From the NCBI RefSeq assembly GCF_016481275.1, contig NZ_JAEMNW010000001.1, positions 62,001-126,000 of the forward strand: 64,000 nucleotides of DNA, given 5' to 3'. Every line of letters starts with the position of its first letter. The stretch's first letter is position 1. This document shows positions 48,913 to 58,932 of this stretch, piece after piece. The translations under genes were made by a program, and so were the position numbers. Under the pieces are notes generated by a model, which searched no databases, was not told the origin of the DNA, and saw only the letters and a list, made by a program, of their open reading frames with translations. The stretch is from Antrihabitans auranticaus (lineage in GTDB: Bacteria; Actinomycetota; Actinomycetes; Mycobacteriales; Mycobacteriaceae).

Positions 48913-50486
48913 CAGGAAGTTCCCCCGCCGAACACACGGACCGTCTGCGCGGCTGCCACGGCACTCAGTACGGCCATCGCCTTGTTGCGCGCTTCGGTGT
49001 CCTCGTATTCGGGGTCGGAGTCCGCGACTATGCCGGCACCGGCTTGAACGTAAGCAACGCCACCTTTGACCAGAGCCGTCCGAATCGTGATCGCGGTATC
49101 GGCGTCGCCGGCGAAATCGAGGTAGCCGACGATACCGCCGTAGATGCCGCGCCGGGTCGGCTCGAGTTCGTCGATCAACTCCATTGCGCGCACCTTCGGC
49201 GCACCCGAGAGGGTCCCCGCGGGGAAGCATGCTGTGACCGCGTCGAGGGCCTGCTTGTCCTGCTCGAGCCGGCCCGACACCGTCGACACCAGATGCATGA
49301 CGTGGCTGTAGCGCTCGATGTGGCGATACTCGCCGACGCGCACGGTGCCAGGCTCGCAGACGCGGCCGAGATCATTGCGTCCGAGGTCGACGAGCATCAA
49401 GTGCTCGGCGTTCTCCTTCTCGTCGGCGAGCAGACCCTTTTCCAGCAGGAGGTCGTCTTCTTCGGTCGCTCCGCGCCAGCGGGTGCCCGCGATCGGGTGC
49501 GTCGTCGCAACACCGTCCTTCACTGTCACCAGGGCCTCGGGGCTCGACCCGACGATCGAGAACGCTGTCTCACCGGCCGCGTTCGGAATGTGGAGGAGGT
49601 ACATGTACGGGCTCGGATTCGACGCGCGCAGCATCCGGTAGAGGTCGATCGGAGCGCCGTCGTAATCCATCTCGAAGCGCTGCGACAACACGACCTGAAA
49701 CGCCTCGCCGGCTTCGATCTCCGAAACCAGTCGCCGAACGTCTGCACCGAATCCCTCGGTCGTCCGCTGCCGCCGAAACTCGGGTTTCGGACGGTCGAAC
49801 GACGACACAGTCGACGGCGCCGCAGCGGCGAGTGCCTCGGTCATCTTGTCGAGGCGAGCGAGGGCGTCGTCGTACGCCTCGTCGACGCGGTCGTCGGTGC
49901 CGTTCCAATTGACGGCGTTGGCGATGAGCGTGATCGCGCCTTCGTGGTGATCGAAAGCGGCCAGATCGGTCGCGAGCATCATCACCATCTCAGGGATATG
50001 CAGGTCGTCCACGGCGTTCGACGGCAGCCGCTCGATTCGCCGGACCGCGTCGTACCCGAGAAAGCCGACCATGCCGCCGGTCAGCGGCGGGAGCCCCGGC
50101 AAGCGCTCCGTCTCGAGCAGATCGAGCGTCTCGCGCAGCGCACGTAATGGATTGCCACCGGTAGGCGCGTCGGCGGGAACCGCACCGAGCCACGCAGCTT
50201 CGCCGTCCACAACCGACAAAGCTGTGGGGCTACCGGCGCCGATGAACGACCAGCGCGACCACGAGCGACCGTTCTCTGCCGATTCGAACAGGAAAGTTCC
50301 GGGGCGGTCTGCCGCGAGCTTGCGGTACGCCGAAAGCGGAGTCTCCGAATCGGCCAGGACCTTGCGGGTCACCGGCACTACCCGATGAACGGCTGCGAGC
50401 GAACGGAACTGCTCACGCGTCGTGGTCGAATCGCCCGAGAGCGCTTCCGCCGATACGGATGGGATCGTCGTGGACTCGCCATGCAT
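48912..50486 (-). CDS. trpE: Anthranilate synthase component I
   Basis: The protein has 524 residues. The chorismate-binding half has [47 protein letters not shown] and [16 protein letters not shown]. The tryptophan feedback site near the N-terminus reads [17 protein letters not shown]; the usual LLES motif appears as LFES. It needs the TrpG glutaminase, which is not in the window. The start is uncertain: ATG at 50486 (MHGESTT) or ATG at 50498/50495. No leader peptide or attenuator is seen in the 56-base gap to the divergent peroxiredoxin gene. Confidence 0.95.
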   Translation of the reverse strand: MHGESTTIPSVSAEALSGDSTTTREQFRSLAAVHRVVPVTRKVLADSETPLSAYRKLAADRPGTFLFESAENGRSWSRWSFIGAGSPTALSVVDGEAAWLGAVPADAPTGGNPLRALRETLDLLETERLPGLPPLTGGMVGFLGYDAVRRIERLPSNAVDDLHIPEMVMMLATDLAAFDHHEGAITLIANAVNWNGTDDRVDEAYDDALARLDKMTEALAAAAPSTVSSFDRPKPEFRRQRTTEGFGADVRRLVSEIEAGEAFQVVLSQRFEMDYDGAPIDLYRMLRASNPSPYMYLLHIPNAAGETAFSIVGSSPEALVTVKDGVATTHPIAGTRWRGATEEDDLLLEKGLLADEKENAEHLMLVDLGRNDLGRVCEPGTVRVGEYRHIERYSHVMHLVSTVSGRLEQDKQALDAVTACFPAGTLSGAPKVRAMELIDELEPTRRGIYGGIVGYLDFAGDADTAITIRTALVKGGVAYVQAGAGIVADSDPEYEDTEARNKAMAVLSAVAAAQTVRVFGGGTS

Positions 50487-50542
50487 GCGCACCATCATCC
50501 CAGTCACGGCTGGAGCTACGGACCACCGGTATCGTCGGTTCA

Positions 50543-50998
50543 ATGAAGGAAGGCGAGCTCGCCCCGCAATTCGAACTGCCCGATCAAACCGGTACGCCGA
50601 GGAAACTCGACGACCTACTCGCGAACGGGCCGGTGGTGTTGTTCTTCTACCCCGCCGCGAACACCCCGGTCTGCACCGCCGAAGCCTGTCATTTCCGCGA
50701 CCTGACGGCAGAGTTCACTGCCCTCGGTGCCTCGCAGGTCGGTATCAGCGCGGACTCCGTGCAAACCCAGGCCGGCTTCGCGGACAAGCAGCGCCTCGAT
50801 TACCCCCTGCTTGCGGATGTCGGCGGCGCCGTCGCTTCGGAGTTCGGAGTCAAGCGCGGACTGCTCGGCAAGCTCATGCCCGTCAAGCGGCAGACATTCG
50901 TCATCGATACGAACCGGACCGTCCTGAAGATCATTTCGAGCGAGCTGAATGCGAACACCCACGCCGACAAGGCGCTGGATTTCTTGAAGAACCGGTAA
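50543..50998 (+). CDS. bcp: Bcp/PrxQ-type peroxiredoxin
   Basis: The protein has 151 residues of the AhpC/TSA fold. The peroxidatic cysteine lies in [20 protein letters not shown] (TPxCTxEAC), with a second cysteine five residues later, as in PrxQ enzymes that form an intramolecular disulfide. It reduces hydroperoxides using thioredoxin. The start at 50543 ([10 protein letters not shown]) gives the normal length; an upstream in-frame start would overlap trpE. The same gene (bcpB, Rv1608c) is divergent from trpE in M. tuberculosis. Confidence 0.94.
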   Translation: MKEGELAPQFELPDQTGTPRKLDDLLANGPVVLFFYPAANTPVCTAEACHFRDLTAEFTALGASQVGISADSVQTQAGFADKQRLDYPLLADVGGAVASEFGVKRGLLGKLMPVKRQTFVIDTNRTVLKIISSELNANTHADKALDFLKNR

Positions 50999-51052
50999 GA
51001 CACGACGATTCGGGCGGTGGTCGCGCACTGCGGAAGGACATAGGCTCGAGCC

Positions 51053-51664
51053 ATGACGACGCAGAGCGCGGCTTCGCCCACACCTGTCCGCACCGGCAAG
51101 CCCCCATGGCTCAAACGCGTGATCGTCGGCGCGATAGCCGCCGCCGTCCTGATAGTCACCTATTTCATTCTCGCCGCGTTCATTCCGCGGTGGTGGTCAC
51201 AGCGGATCGCGGACTTCGCACACGGCGAGTTCACACCGGGCATCGCGTGGGGACTTTTCTTCGGAATCGTCTGCACCGCAGTGCCGCTGATACTGCTTCT
51301 ATTCGCGGGCTTCAACTTTCGCAAGCGCGTCCGCAACCGCCCGGTCGGCCGCTACATCGCCGGCGGACTTTCGATCCTTGCGCTGGTGATCTCGCTGCCG
51401 AACATCATGACGCTCGGCATCGTCTACGGCTCGGGCAACGGCGCACATGCGGGTCAGCGCACGCTGGATGCCGACGCACCGGGCTTCCGCGGCGCGTCGC
51501 TCGTCGGCGCCATTGTCGGCGTGTTGGTATTTCTGCTGGTCGCCGCACTGATCGTGCAGTATCGCCGGCGTGGGAAGCAGCTAAAGTCGGCACGTGCGTC
51601 CGCGCAAGCCACCGCCGAGCAGCAGCGCCTCGCCGATACGCCTCCCCAGCCGCCGATCGTCTGA
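51053..51664 (+). CDS. Small integral membrane protein
   Basis: The protein has 203 residues. Four hydrophobic segments lie at about residues 25-45, 65-85, 100-120 and 150-170. Basic residues flank the second and fourth segments, and the C-terminal tail is Gln/Ala-rich. I do not recognise a family. The start ATG at 51053 has GGAAGGA further upstream. It ends exactly where the convergent tautomerase gene ends (51664/51665), leaving no room for a separate terminator. Confidence 0.75.
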   Translation: MTTQSAASPTPVRTGKPPWLKRVIVGAIAAAVLIVTYFILAAFIPRWWSQRIADFAHGEFTPGIAWGLFFGIVCTAVPLILLLFAGFNFRKRVRNRPVGRYIAGGLSILALVISLPNIMTLGIVYGSGNGAHAGQRTLDADAPGFRGASLVGAIVGVLVFLLVAALIVQYRRRGKQLKSARASAQATAEQQRLADTPPQPPIV

Positions 51665-51844
51665 CTAGCCAAGCGGTTTGCCGCCGACACCCCACTGCTC
51701 ACGCGGAATGTCGGTGATCGTCACCCACACGGCGTCAGGGTTCTTACCGGTCGCGTCCGCGTATGCCTTCGTGACGGCGGCGATCGCGGCGCGCTTCTGG
51801 TCGGCGGTCAAACCCGGTGTCTGGCTGATCTGAATCAACGGCAT
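51665..51844 (-). CDS. 4-oxalocrotonate tautomerase-like protein
   Basis: The protein has 59 residues, the length of 4-OT enzymes. The catalytic Pro follows the initiator Met (MPLIQISQTPGL), and the middle AAIAAVTKAYADATGKNPD plus C-terminal VTITDIPREQWGVGGKPL fit the family. Such enzymes shift double bonds in 2-hydroxymuconate-like acids; the true substrate here is unknown. It lies 83 bases downstream of hisI on the same strand and may be co-transcribed with it. Confidence 0.92.
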   Translation of the reverse strand: MPLIQISQTPGLTADQKRAAIAAVTKAYADATGKNPDAVWVTITDIPREQWGVGGKPLG

Positions 51845-51927
51845 CGCTCCATTGTGCCGGGTGTCGTCGACCGGTTGCGCAGCCAGTGCGCTCGTACAAC
51901 CCCGATCTACTTGCGGGCCAGTCCGAT

Positions 51928-52272
51928 TCACTCGGCGGACAACAACACATCCGAGTCGAAACAGGTGTGCGTTCCGGTGTGGCAGGCCGCGCCGACCTGA
52001 TCGACGACGAGCAGAACCGTGTCGCCGTCACAGTCCAGGCGAACCTCGTGCACGTACTGGGTATGGCCGGAGGTCTCGCCCTTCACCCAGTACTGCTGAC
52101 GCGAGCGCGAATAGTACGTGGCCTGCCGCGTTTCGAGGGTCTTGGCAAGCGCCTTGTCGTCCATCCACGCGACCATGAGCACATCGCCGGTTCCCCGTTC
52201 CTGCGCGACGGCGGCGAAAAGTCCGGCGTCGTTGCGCTTCAAACGAGACGCGATCGTTGGGTCCAGGCTCAT
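51928..52272 (-). CDS. hisI: Phosphoribosyl-AMP cyclohydrolase
   Basis: The protein has 114 residues. The metal-binding motifs are visible: [12 protein letters not shown] (DxDxD type with Cys) and CHTGTHTCF. It is a stand-alone HisI without the HisE domain and opens the purine ring in step three of histidine synthesis. The start ATG at 52272 has GGGGGT immediately upstream. In relatives it follows hisF directly; here two opposite-strand genes (about 3.4 kb) separate them, so hisI needs its own promoter in the 66-base divergent gap. Confidence 0.95.
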   Translation of the reverse strand: MSLDPTIASRLKRNDAGLFAAVAQERGTGDVLMVAWMDDKALAKTLETRQATYYSRSRQQYWVKGETSGHTQYVHEVRLDCDGDTVLLVVDQVGAACHTGTHTCFDSDVLLSAE

Positions 52273-52338
52273 ACCCCCTGTTATACAGCGAGGCGGGTAT
52301 CGTCGCGTCACTGCTGTTTACGTCTGCGAGGAGCCTCG

Positions 52339-53967
52339 ATGGCTGTGCCAGAGCAACCGACACCGCTTGCACCCGAAAGCGCCTCGTCGCGAAAGAAGCG
52401 AGGAGTGGTTGTCGGCGCCGCGTTTGCTGCCGCAGCGATCGCGGTCGGAGTCTCGGTGTTCACCTCGGCAGACTCGCCGTCGACCGACGGTTCGGCAGGC
52501 GGTGGCCATGCCAGCTACGACGACACGGCACTCGCCAAGTTCTACACGCAGGACGTGAATTGGGGGCCGTGCACCGGCTTCGAAGCCGGTGGCAACAAGA
52601 TCAGCTACGGCCTGCAGTGCGCCCGAATCACGGTGCCGGTCGACTACGACGATCCAGACGGTGACTCGGCCGAAATTGCCATCTCGCGGGCTCGCGCCAC
52701 CGGCGACCGGATCGGATCGGTCCTGATGAACCCCGGCGGTCCGGGTGCGTCCGGCCTCCGCCTGGCGGCGTACGGCTACCTCACCCCACTCGGCGAGCGC
52801 TTCGACGTGGTCGGCTTCGACCCCCGCGGCATCGGTGCGTCCACGCCGTCGATCCAGTGCTTCAACGACGAAGAACGCGACGCCGACCGCCAGGAACTCG
52901 ATCTCGACAACTCCCCCGCAGGCATCGAAGAACAGGAAGAAGAGACCCGCGACTACATCGACAAATGCTTCGAACGGTCCGGGGAGGACTTCCTCGAGCA
53001 TGTCGGCACCTATGAGGTCGTGCGCGACATGGACATCATTCGTGGCGCACTCGGCGACGAGAAGCTGAACTACGTCGGCATTTCGTACGGCACACGAATC
53101 GGCGCGACCTATGCGGAGACCTTCCCCACCCGCGTCCGGGCCATGGTTCTCGACGGTGCCGTCAATCCGGCACAGGATCAGCGTGAGTCCAGCATCAAGC
53201 AGTGGACAGGCTTCCAGAAGGCGTTCGACGAGTACGTCGCGGATTGCGTCACCAAACCCACCTGCCCGCTGGGCACCGATCCTGCCGGCGCGATCCAGGC
53301 GTACCGCGCGCTGGTCGATCCGCTGGTCGAAAAGTCGGCTGCCACAGAAGATCCCCGGGGCCTCGGGTTCAACGACGCCCAGACCGGCACGATTCAGGCG
53401 CTCTACAGTCCCGAACTGTGGGACAAGCTGACCGACGGTCTGACCGAGTTGCAGCAGGGCAAGGGCGACACCCTGCTCGAGCTCGCAGACTCGTACATGG
53501 AACGACGCGAAGACGGGACTTACGCGAACCAGACCGACGCAACCACCGCGATTCGGTGCGTAGACAAACCGGCCGAGACGGATCGAGCCAAGTTGGGGCA
53601 GCTCGACACCGACGTCCGCAAGATCGCGCCGTTCCTCGACGACGGCCGCGGCACCGGGCTCGCGCCCCTCGGGACGTGCGCGATGTGGCCGGTACCGCCG
53701 ACAAGCACGCCACACGAAGTCCACGCGGAAGGCGCACCGAACATCGTCGTGGTATCGACCACCCAGGATCCGGCAACTCCGCACCAGGCCGGAATCGACC
53801 TCGCCAATCAACTCGGCGGCTCGCTGATCACCTACGAAGGCACACAGCACGGCGCATTCCTGTCCGACATCTCCTGCGTCGACGACGCCGCACTGGCCTA
53901 CCTCTTCGACTTGACCACCCCAGCCGAAGGTCTTGTCTGCGAAGCGGATGCAGAGGAAGCGAAGTAG
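52339..53967 (+). CDS. Secreted alpha/beta hydrolase with TAP-like C-terminal domain
   Basis: The protein has 542 residues. The N-terminal segment (KRGVVVGAAFAAAAIAVGVSVF) is a signal or membrane anchor. The hydrolase fold has MNPGGPGASG (oxyanion), nucleophile Ser in VGISYGTRIGA, Asp in STTQDPATP and His in TQHGAFLSD; the last two lie in the TAP C-terminal region. Relatives are tripeptidyl aminopeptidases and cell-envelope esterases such as CaeA. The start ATG at 52339 has GAGGAG eight bases upstream. It belongs to the insertion between hisI and hisF and may be co-transcribed with the HNH gene 63 bases downstream. Confidence 0.9.
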   Translation: MAVPEQPTPLAPESASSRKKRGVVVGAAFAAAAIAVGVSVFTSADSPSTDGSAGGGHASYDDTALAKFYTQDVNWGPCTGFEAGGNKISYGLQCARITVPVDYDDPDGDSAEIAISRARATGDRIGSVLMNPGGPGASGLRLAAYGYLTPLGERFDVVGFDPRGIGASTPSIQCFNDEERDADRQELDLDNSPAGIEEQEEETRDYIDKCFERSGEDFLEHVGTYEVVRDMDIIRGALGDEKLNYVGISYGTRIGATYAETFPTRVRAMVLDGAVNPAQDQRESSIKQWTGFQKAFDEYVADCVTKPTCPLGTDPAGAIQAYRALVDPLVEKSAATEDPRGLGFNDAQTGTIQALYSPELWDKLTDGLTELQQGKGDTLLELADSYMERREDGTYANQTDATTAIRCVDKPAETDRAKLGQLDTDVRKIAPFLDDGRGTGLAPLGTCAMWPVPPTSTPHEVHAEGAPNIVVVSTTQDPATPHQAGIDLANQLGGSLITYEGTQHGAFLSDISCVDDAALAYLFDLTTPAEGLVCEADAEEAK

Positions 53968-54022
53968 CGCGAACGTTCCAGCGCGTCTGCGAGCGGCGAC
54001 TTGTCGGACCGTTGCCGTAGTG

Positions 54023-54038
54023 TCGAAAACATGTTCGA
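54023..54038. promoter_or_regulatory. Putative LexA (SOS) box over the HNH gene start
   Basis: The sequence is TCGAAAACATGTTCGA, which differs from the mycobacterial SOS consensus TCGAAC-N4-GTTCGA at one position. It spans the ATG at 54031. LexA bound here would block transcription or translation start of the DUF222/HNH gene. Several 13E12-family genes of M. tuberculosis are known to be LexA-controlled. Confidence 0.75.
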
Positions 54039-55644
54039 GGGGGGATTCGACACTGGGCGCGACGCCGACCTGTGGTCGGCGTTGACGGAATCGTGCACCG
54101 AGGAAAACAAGGCGGCGTACTGGAAGGTCGCGTCGGCGGCGTTGCTGTGGGAGCTATGGACCGAGCGCGACGTGGCCTTCGCGGGGAACATCGTCGACTG
54201 CGGGAATGCCGCCTTGGCCGAGATCGCGGTCCGGCTCGGCTGCTCCAAGACCGTGGCGGAGAATCATGCCGAAATCGGGATGACGTTGCGGCTGCGACTG
54301 CCACGTATCAGAGACGCGTTCGCGGCCGGTGAACTCGACTACGCACGGGTCGCCGCGATCTGCAGAACAACGAAGCCGTTCACGCCGGAGACCGTCGCCG
54401 AGGTGGAATCCGACATCTTGGCCGCGGCCCGAATATTGCCCCCTGGCCCGCTGCGCGGCGAGATAGACACCATCCTCATTCGCACTGCTCCCGGCGAATG
54501 CGCGGAGGTCCGAGCGGCTGCGCTGGAGGGGCGTCGCTTCCGAAAGCGCCGCACCGACTCCGGGCTGTCGCGGATCGAAGCCGATCTGGCACCGGAGGAA
54601 GCGGAAGCAGTGTGGCAGCGCGTGTTCGAGGCAGCCGACAGCGTGTGCCGCCGCGATCGCCGCAGCCGCCAGCACCGCATCGTCGATGCGTTCTTGGCGT
54701 TGATCAGTGGGGCGGACCGACTCTCTTGCACGTGCCGGCGCGCCGATTGCTCTGCGGCGAACTACACGCCGCCGAGCCCGCGAAAGCCGTTGGTGCAGAT
54801 CAGCATCGACGTTGCGACGCTACTCGGGTTGCTGTCGAATCCGGCGCACCTGCACGGATTCGGGCCGATCGACCCGCAGTTGGCCCGCACACTTGCGACG
54901 GATGCGACCTGGCAGGCGCTTCTGACCGACGCATTCGAGCAAGCACTCGCGCTCGGTGCAATCGACAACACGCCTGCGGAAGAGATAGCTGACCCTGAGT
55001 CGGGAGCACCAGTTTCGCCTCCGCGACCAACCATGTGCCCCAACCCATTCCGATCCCCTCGGCCTCGACGATTCGCAGCGGGCAAACTTCCGACCGGGGT
55101 CGCGTTGGCGACCGCACACCTCGTCGCGGCGCACGGCAGTATCTCGATAGCCGAGATCCACGCCGAACGACTCGCGAACGACCCCACGACGCGGACCGGT
55201 CCATTCCCCGACGGGCACGGCGGGCACTCGGACCCGCCTCCGGGCGCATTGACCTACACGCCTGGCGCATACGCCGCCGCGCTGGTCCGCGCTCGAGATC
55301 AACACTGCCGCTTTCCGGGTTGCCGTCGCGCAGCAGCGCAGTGCCAACTCGACCATGTGGTGCCGTTCAACCGCCGGTCGCCGCGCACCGGCGGGTGGAC
55401 CGTTCCGGGGAATCTCCAATGCCTGTGCCGATTTCATCATCAGCTGAAGACGATGAAACTCTGGACGGCTGTCATGCTTTCCGGCGCCGCGATCCGGTGG
55501 ATCAGTCCCTACGGCACCGATTACGTGACGGCGCCCGCCAATCCGTACACCAACGCCGGGCCGGACGTACTGATCCCCGCGATTCGGTACGGCCCCCAGA
55601 CTTGGCGGCCACCAACCGAAACCGACGATGTGCCGCCGTACTGA
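54031..55644 (+). CDS. DUF222 / HNH endonuclease-domain protein (13E12 repeat family)
   Basis: The protein has 537 residues. The N-terminal DUF222 domain (about residues 15-320) has the typical helical sequence (AEIAVRLGCSKTVAENHAEI). The C-terminal HNH nuclease domain shows CRFPGCRRAAAQCQLDHVVPF and WTVPGNLQCLCRFHHQLK, with the two Cys pairs and His residues of an intact zinc-bound HNH. The family is repetitive and variable in mycobacteria and behaves like a mobile element, but its function is unproven. A TTG at 54001 is in frame, but the SOS box suggests ATG 54031. It ends 24 bases before hisF on the other strand. Confidence 0.92.
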   Translation: MFEGGFDTGRDADLWSALTESCTEENKAAYWKVASAALLWELWTERDVAFAGNIVDCGNAALAEIAVRLGCSKTVAENHAEIGMTLRLRLPRIRDAFAAGELDYARVAAICRTTKPFTPETVAEVESDILAAARILPPGPLRGEIDTILIRTAPGECAEVRAAALEGRRFRKRRTDSGLSRIEADLAPEEAEAVWQRVFEAADSVCRRDRRSRQHRIVDAFLALISGADRLSCTCRRADCSAANYTPPSPRKPLVQISIDVATLLGLLSNPAHLHGFGPIDPQLARTLATDATWQALLTDAFEQALALGAIDNTPAEEIADPESGAPVSPPRPTMCPNPFRSPRPRRFAAGKLPTGVALATAHLVAAHGSISIAEIHAERLANDPTTRTGPFPDGHGGHSDPPPGALTYTPGAYAAALVRARDQHCRFPGCRRAAAQCQLDHVVPFNRRSPRTGGWTVPGNLQCLCRFHHQLKTMKLWTAVMLSGAAIRWISPYGTDYVTAPANPYTNAGPDVLIPAIRYGPQTWRPPTETDDVPPY

Positions 55645-55668
55645 TCGGCCCGGCTGCACAACGCCGGC

Positions 55669-56442
55669 TCAGCGAACGATGATGCCGTCTGCGCGCATCG
55701 CGCTCTTGACCTCGCTGATGCGGAGGTCGCCGAAGTGGAAGACGCTGGCAGCGAGCACGGCGTCGGCTCCAGCGGTCACGGCGGGCGAGAAGTGCTCCAC
55801 CGCACCGGCACCGCCGCTTGCGATGACGGGCACGTGGACAGCGGCTCGCACCGCTCGGATCATGGGCAGGTCGAAGCCGGCTTTCGTGCCATCGGCGTCC
55901 ATCGAGTTGAGGAGAATTTCGCCGACTCCAAGCTCGGCGCCGCGGACTGCCCACTCGACGGCGTCGATCCCGGTGCCGCGCTTACCGCCGTGGGTGGTGA
56001 CCTCCCACCCGGACGGCGTGTCCGGCTGGCTGTCGGGCACGGTGCGTGCGTCGACCGAAAGCACGATGCACTGCGACCCGAACCGTTCGCTCAACTCGCG
56101 CAACAACTCCGGCCGAGCGATTGCTGCCGTGTTCACCGAGACCTTGTCCGCGCCTGCGCGCAGCAGGCGGTCCACGTCTTCGACGCTGCGAACACCCCCG
56201 CCGACGGTCAGCGGAATGAAAACCTGTTCCGCCGTGCGGGTTACGACATCGATCATCGTGCCGCGCGCAGCAGTTGACGCAGTGACGTCCAGGAAGGTCA
56301 GCTCGTCGGCACCTTGCGCGTCGTATGCGGCCGCAAGTTCGACGGGATCGCCCGCATCACGCAAGTTTTCGAAATTGACACCCTTGACGACGCGACCAGC
56401 GTCCACGTCGAGGCATGGGATAACACGCACCGCAACGGTCAT
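55669..56442 (-). CDS. hisF: Imidazole glycerol phosphate synthase, cyclase subunit
   Basis: The protein has 257 residues with the TIM barrel of HisF. Catalytic Asp residues lie in [16 protein letters not shown] and [31 protein letters not shown] and [13 protein letters not shown] are the phosphate-binding loops. With HisH it makes imidazole glycerol phosphate and AICAR. The start ATG at 56442 overlaps the impA stop as ATGA. It is the last gene of the hisD-F operon here. Confidence 0.96.
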   Translation of the reverse strand: MTVAVRVIPCLDVDAGRVVKGVNFENLRDAGDPVELAAAYDAQGADELTFLDVTASTAARGTMIDVVTRTAEQVFIPLTVGGGVRSVEDVDRLLRAGADKVSVNTAAIARPELLRELSERFGSQCIVLSVDARTVPDSQPDTPSGWEVTTHGGKRGTGIDAVEWAVRGAELGVGEILLNSMDADGTKAGFDLPMIRAVRAAVHVPVIASGGAGAVEHFSPAVTAGADAVLAASVFHFGDLRISEVKSAMRADGIIVR

Positions 56443-57254
56443 CGCGATTCGCCTTCCAGTTCGGCTGCGAGCACGACCCGCAAGAGCTCTTCGTGCACGC
56501 CCGGGGCCGCGGCCAGCACCGAGCGCGACGCGACCGTCCAGGGCGCCCCTTTGAGGTCCGTGACCACGCCGCCGGCCGCGCGGACCAGCGCCACTCCAGC
56601 GGCGTTGTCCCACGGGTGATGCCCGAATACGACCGCGCCACCGAGCACACCCGCCGCAGTGAACGCGAGGTCGACGCCGGTGGACCCATGCATGCGCAGC
56701 CGGGAAGACACCCGACTCAACGTGCCGAGCAGTTGGTGCCGATACTCGCCGGGAATCACGCCGCGACTGTCGACATTGAAAGCGCCGAAACCGATCATCG
56801 ACGTTGCGAGCGTTCGAGATTCCAGCGGTGGCAGCGCTTCCCCGTTGCGGAGCAACGGCCCGCCCACCATGGCCGTATAGCGCTCACCGAGCAAAGGCAG
56901 CCAAGTCAGACCGAGCACCGGCTGTCCGTCGGACACCAGGGCAAGCAGCATTCCGGCGAGCGGAAGCCCAGCCGAATAGTTGTAGGTGCCGTCGATCGGA
57001 TCGAGCACCCAGGACGTTCCGCTGGCGAGGTCGGGTCCACCGAACTCCTCACCATGGACCTCGATCCCCGTGCGTCGCAACAGTTCTTCCGACAACGTGC
57101 GTTCGAGCTCCAAGTCGAGTTCGGTTGCGAAATCGTCGTAGCCCTTGCGGACCGCGCTCGGTGCGCCGACGCCCTCGACGAACCGGTCACTTACCGAGTC
57201 GAGCAGCTCGATCGCGGTCGCGAGCAGTACAGCGGGGTCGTCGGGCAGGCTCAT
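56439..57254 (-). CDS. impA: Inositol-monophosphatase family protein (ImpA-like) in the his operon
   Basis: The protein has 271 residues. The metal sites of the family are present: [25 protein letters not shown] and [13 protein letters not shown] gene of this type sits between hisA and hisF in mycobacteria and corynebacteria (impA). It may be an inositol-1-phosphatase or contribute to histidinol-phosphate dephosphorylation; sequence alone does not separate these. The start ATG at 57254 is six bases after the hisA stop, and the end overlaps hisF as ATGA. Confidence 0.92.
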   Translation of the reverse strand: MSLPDDPAVLLATAIELLDSVSDRFVEGVGAPSAVRKGYDDFATELDLELERTLSEELLRRTGIEVHGEEFGGPDLASGTSWVLDPIDGTYNYSAGLPLAGMLLALVSDGQPVLGLTWLPLLGERYTAMVGGPLLRNGEALPPLESRTLATSMIGFGAFNVDSRGVIPGEYRHQLLGTLSRVSSRLRMHGSTGVDLAFTAAGVLGGAVVFGHHPWDNAAGVALVRAAGGVVTDLKGAPWTVASRSVLAAAPGVHEELLRVVLAAELEGESR

Positions 57255-57260
57255 CGCGGG

Positions 57261-57995
57261 TCAGCCAGACACTGCGGCTAGGGCGTCGACGAGCGTGAAT
57301 CTTCCCGCGTACAGCGCCTTTCCGACGATCGATCCTTCGACACCTTCGGGCACGAGCGTCGCGATCGCACGGAGGTCGTTCAAGGAGGAGACTCCACCGG
57401 ATGCGATGACGGGCGCCTTGGTCGCAGCGCACACTTGGCTCAGAAGTTCGAGGTTCGGTCCGGTCAGCATGCCGTCCTTGCCGACATCGGTGACGACGTA
57501 TCGGGAGCAGCCGTCACGGTCGAGACGCTCGAGGACCTCCCACAGGTCGCCGCCGTCGCTGACCCACCCGCGACCGCGCAGGCGGTGCTGACCGTCGATG
57601 ATGCGAACATCGAGGCCCACGGCGATCCGTTCGCCGTACTTGGCGATCGCTCGTGCACACCAGACCGGGTCCTCGAGCGCTGCGGTGCCGAGATTCACCC
57701 GCGCGCAACCGGTTGCCAGAGCGGCATCCAAGGACGCGTCGTCGCGAATTCCGCCTGACAGTTCGACCTTCACATCGAGTTCGCCGACCACGTCGGCGAG
57801 GAGGTCACGATTGGAGCCGCGACCGAACGCGGCATCCAGATCGACGAGATGGACCCACTCGGCACCGTCGTTCTGCCATTGGAGGGCCGCATCTCGGGGC
57901 GAGCCGTAGCTCGTCTCACTCCCTGCGGCACCTTGGACAAGACGGACAGCTTCGCCGTTGGCAACATCGACGGCAGGCAACAAAACCAGGCTCAC
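57261..57995 (-). CDS. hisA: ProFAR isomerase, PriA-type (HisA, probably also TrpF)
   Basis: The protein has 244 residues. The barrel has catalytic Asp in [18 protein letters not shown] and Asp in [12 protein letters not shown], with [17 protein letters not shown] between. The segment [19 protein letters not shown] carries the Trp found in actinobacterial PriA proteins, which act in both histidine (HisA) and tryptophan (TrpF) synthesis. No trpF is found in the trp block, which supports this reading. The start is ATG at 57995, 11 bases after the small membrane gene. Confidence 0.93.
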   Translation of the reverse strand: MSLVLLPAVDVANGEAVRLVQGAAGSETSYGSPRDAALQWQNDGAEWVHLVDLDAAFGRGSNRDLLADVVGELDVKVELSGGIRDDASLDAALATGCARVNLGTAALEDPVWCARAIAKYGERIAVGLDVRIIDGQHRLRGRGWVSDGGDLWEVLERLDRDGCSRYVVTDVGKDGMLTGPNLELLSQVCAATKAPVIASGGVSSLNDLRAIATLVPEGVEGSIVGKALYAGRFTLVDALAAVSG

Positions 57996-58006
57996 GTGCT
58001 AGAACC

Positions 58007-58306
58007 CTACTTCGTCTGCTCGTCGCCGCTGCGCTCGGGACCACCGCTGTGCTCGGGATCACCGCTGCTCGGACCACCGCGACCCCGCTGTTCGTCGAAT
58101 GCGCGGTTGGTGATCCGTGTCGCGGTGATCCCCATCGCTGCGATCGCGCCGACCACACCCGCGAGGGCGATGGTCAAACCGACTCCGGGGCCGGGTTCGA
58201 AGACCCCGATCACGACAGTCGTCACGATAAGGACCGCGGTCGCGGCGCCGATGGAGGAGATCGCCAACCGGGCGTAAGAGAATCCGCGCGGCGCCTGGTC
58301 CGTCAC
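58007..58306 (-). CDS. Small membrane protein between hisH and hisA
   Basis: The protein has 99 residues. Two hydrophobic segments ([21 protein letters not shown] in part, and [18 protein letters not shown]-like) are followed by a charged Gly/Glu/Arg-rich tail. The start is GTG at 58306 within the hisH stop (GTGA), so it is translated with hisH. I do not recognise a function. It is conserved in position among Rhodococcus-like genomes as far as I recall, which I cannot verify here. Confidence 0.8.
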   Translation of the reverse strand: MTDQAPRGFSYARLAISSIGAATAVLIVTTVVIGVFEPGPGVGLTIALAGVVGAIAAMGITATRITNRAFDEQRGRGGPSSGDPEHSGGPERSGDEQTK

Positions 58307-58932
58307 AGGCTGTTCACCCAGTTCCTCAGCAGCACGGCTCCGGCGTCGCCGGACTTCTCGGGATGAAACTGGGTTGCCGCGAGTGGACCGTTTTCGACGG
58401 CCGCGAGGAACGGTGCACCGTGTTCTGCCCAGGTCAATTTGGCGGGCGCCATCGTGTCGGACGCCGGTAGCTCCCATTCCTGCGCCGCGTAGGAGTGCAC
58501 GAAGTAGAAGCGCGTATCGGCGTCCAGTCCGGCGAACAGGACGCTGTCGGCGGGGGCCGTCACCGTATTCCACCCCATGTGCGGCAGCACCGGTGCAGGC
58601 AACTGGGCGACCGTGCCGGGCCACTCGCCGCAACCGTCGGTCTGGACACCGAATTCCACGCCGCGCTCGAAAAGGATCTGCATGCCTACGCAGATGCCGA
58701 GCACGGGTCGACTACCGGCAAGGCGACGGCCGATGATCTGGTGACCCTTCACCCCCAGCAGTCCCGCCATGCAGGCGGCGTACGCACCGACGCCGGGCAC
58801 CACGAGGCCGTCTGCGTCCAGGGCAACCTTGGACTCCGATGTGACGGTGACGTCGGCCCCGGCGCGAACGAGCGCACGCTCGGCGGAGTGCAGATTCCCC
58901 GAGCCGTAGTCGAGCAACGCTACCGACTTCAC
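58303..58932 (-). CDS. hisH: Imidazole glycerol phosphate synthase, glutaminase subunit
   Basis: The protein has 209 residues. The class I amidotransferase triad is present: Cys81 in VLGICVGMQ and the His and Glu in [10 protein letters not shown]. It supplies ammonia to HisF through the barrel. Start GTG at 58932 lies in the hisB stop (GTGA, 58929-58932); the stop lies in the next gene's start. GVGAYAACM near residue 48 is the usual oxyanion-strand region. Confidence 0.96.
   Translation of the reverse strand: MKSVALLDYGSGNLHSAERALVRAGADVTVTSESKVALDADGLVVPGVGAYAACMAGLLGVKGHQIIGRRLAGSRPVLGICVGMQILFERGVEFGVQTDGCGEWPGTVAQLPAPVLPHMGWNTVTAPADSVLFAGLDADTRFYFVHSYAAQEWELPASDTMAPAKLTWAEHGAPFLAAVENGPLAATQFHPEKSGDAGAVLLRNWVNSL

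Noticed and set aside
50487-50542. A trp leader peptide and attenuator upstream of trpE
   Set aside because: The gap to the divergent bcp start is only 56 bases and holds no Trp-rich mini-frame or pair of competing hairpins.
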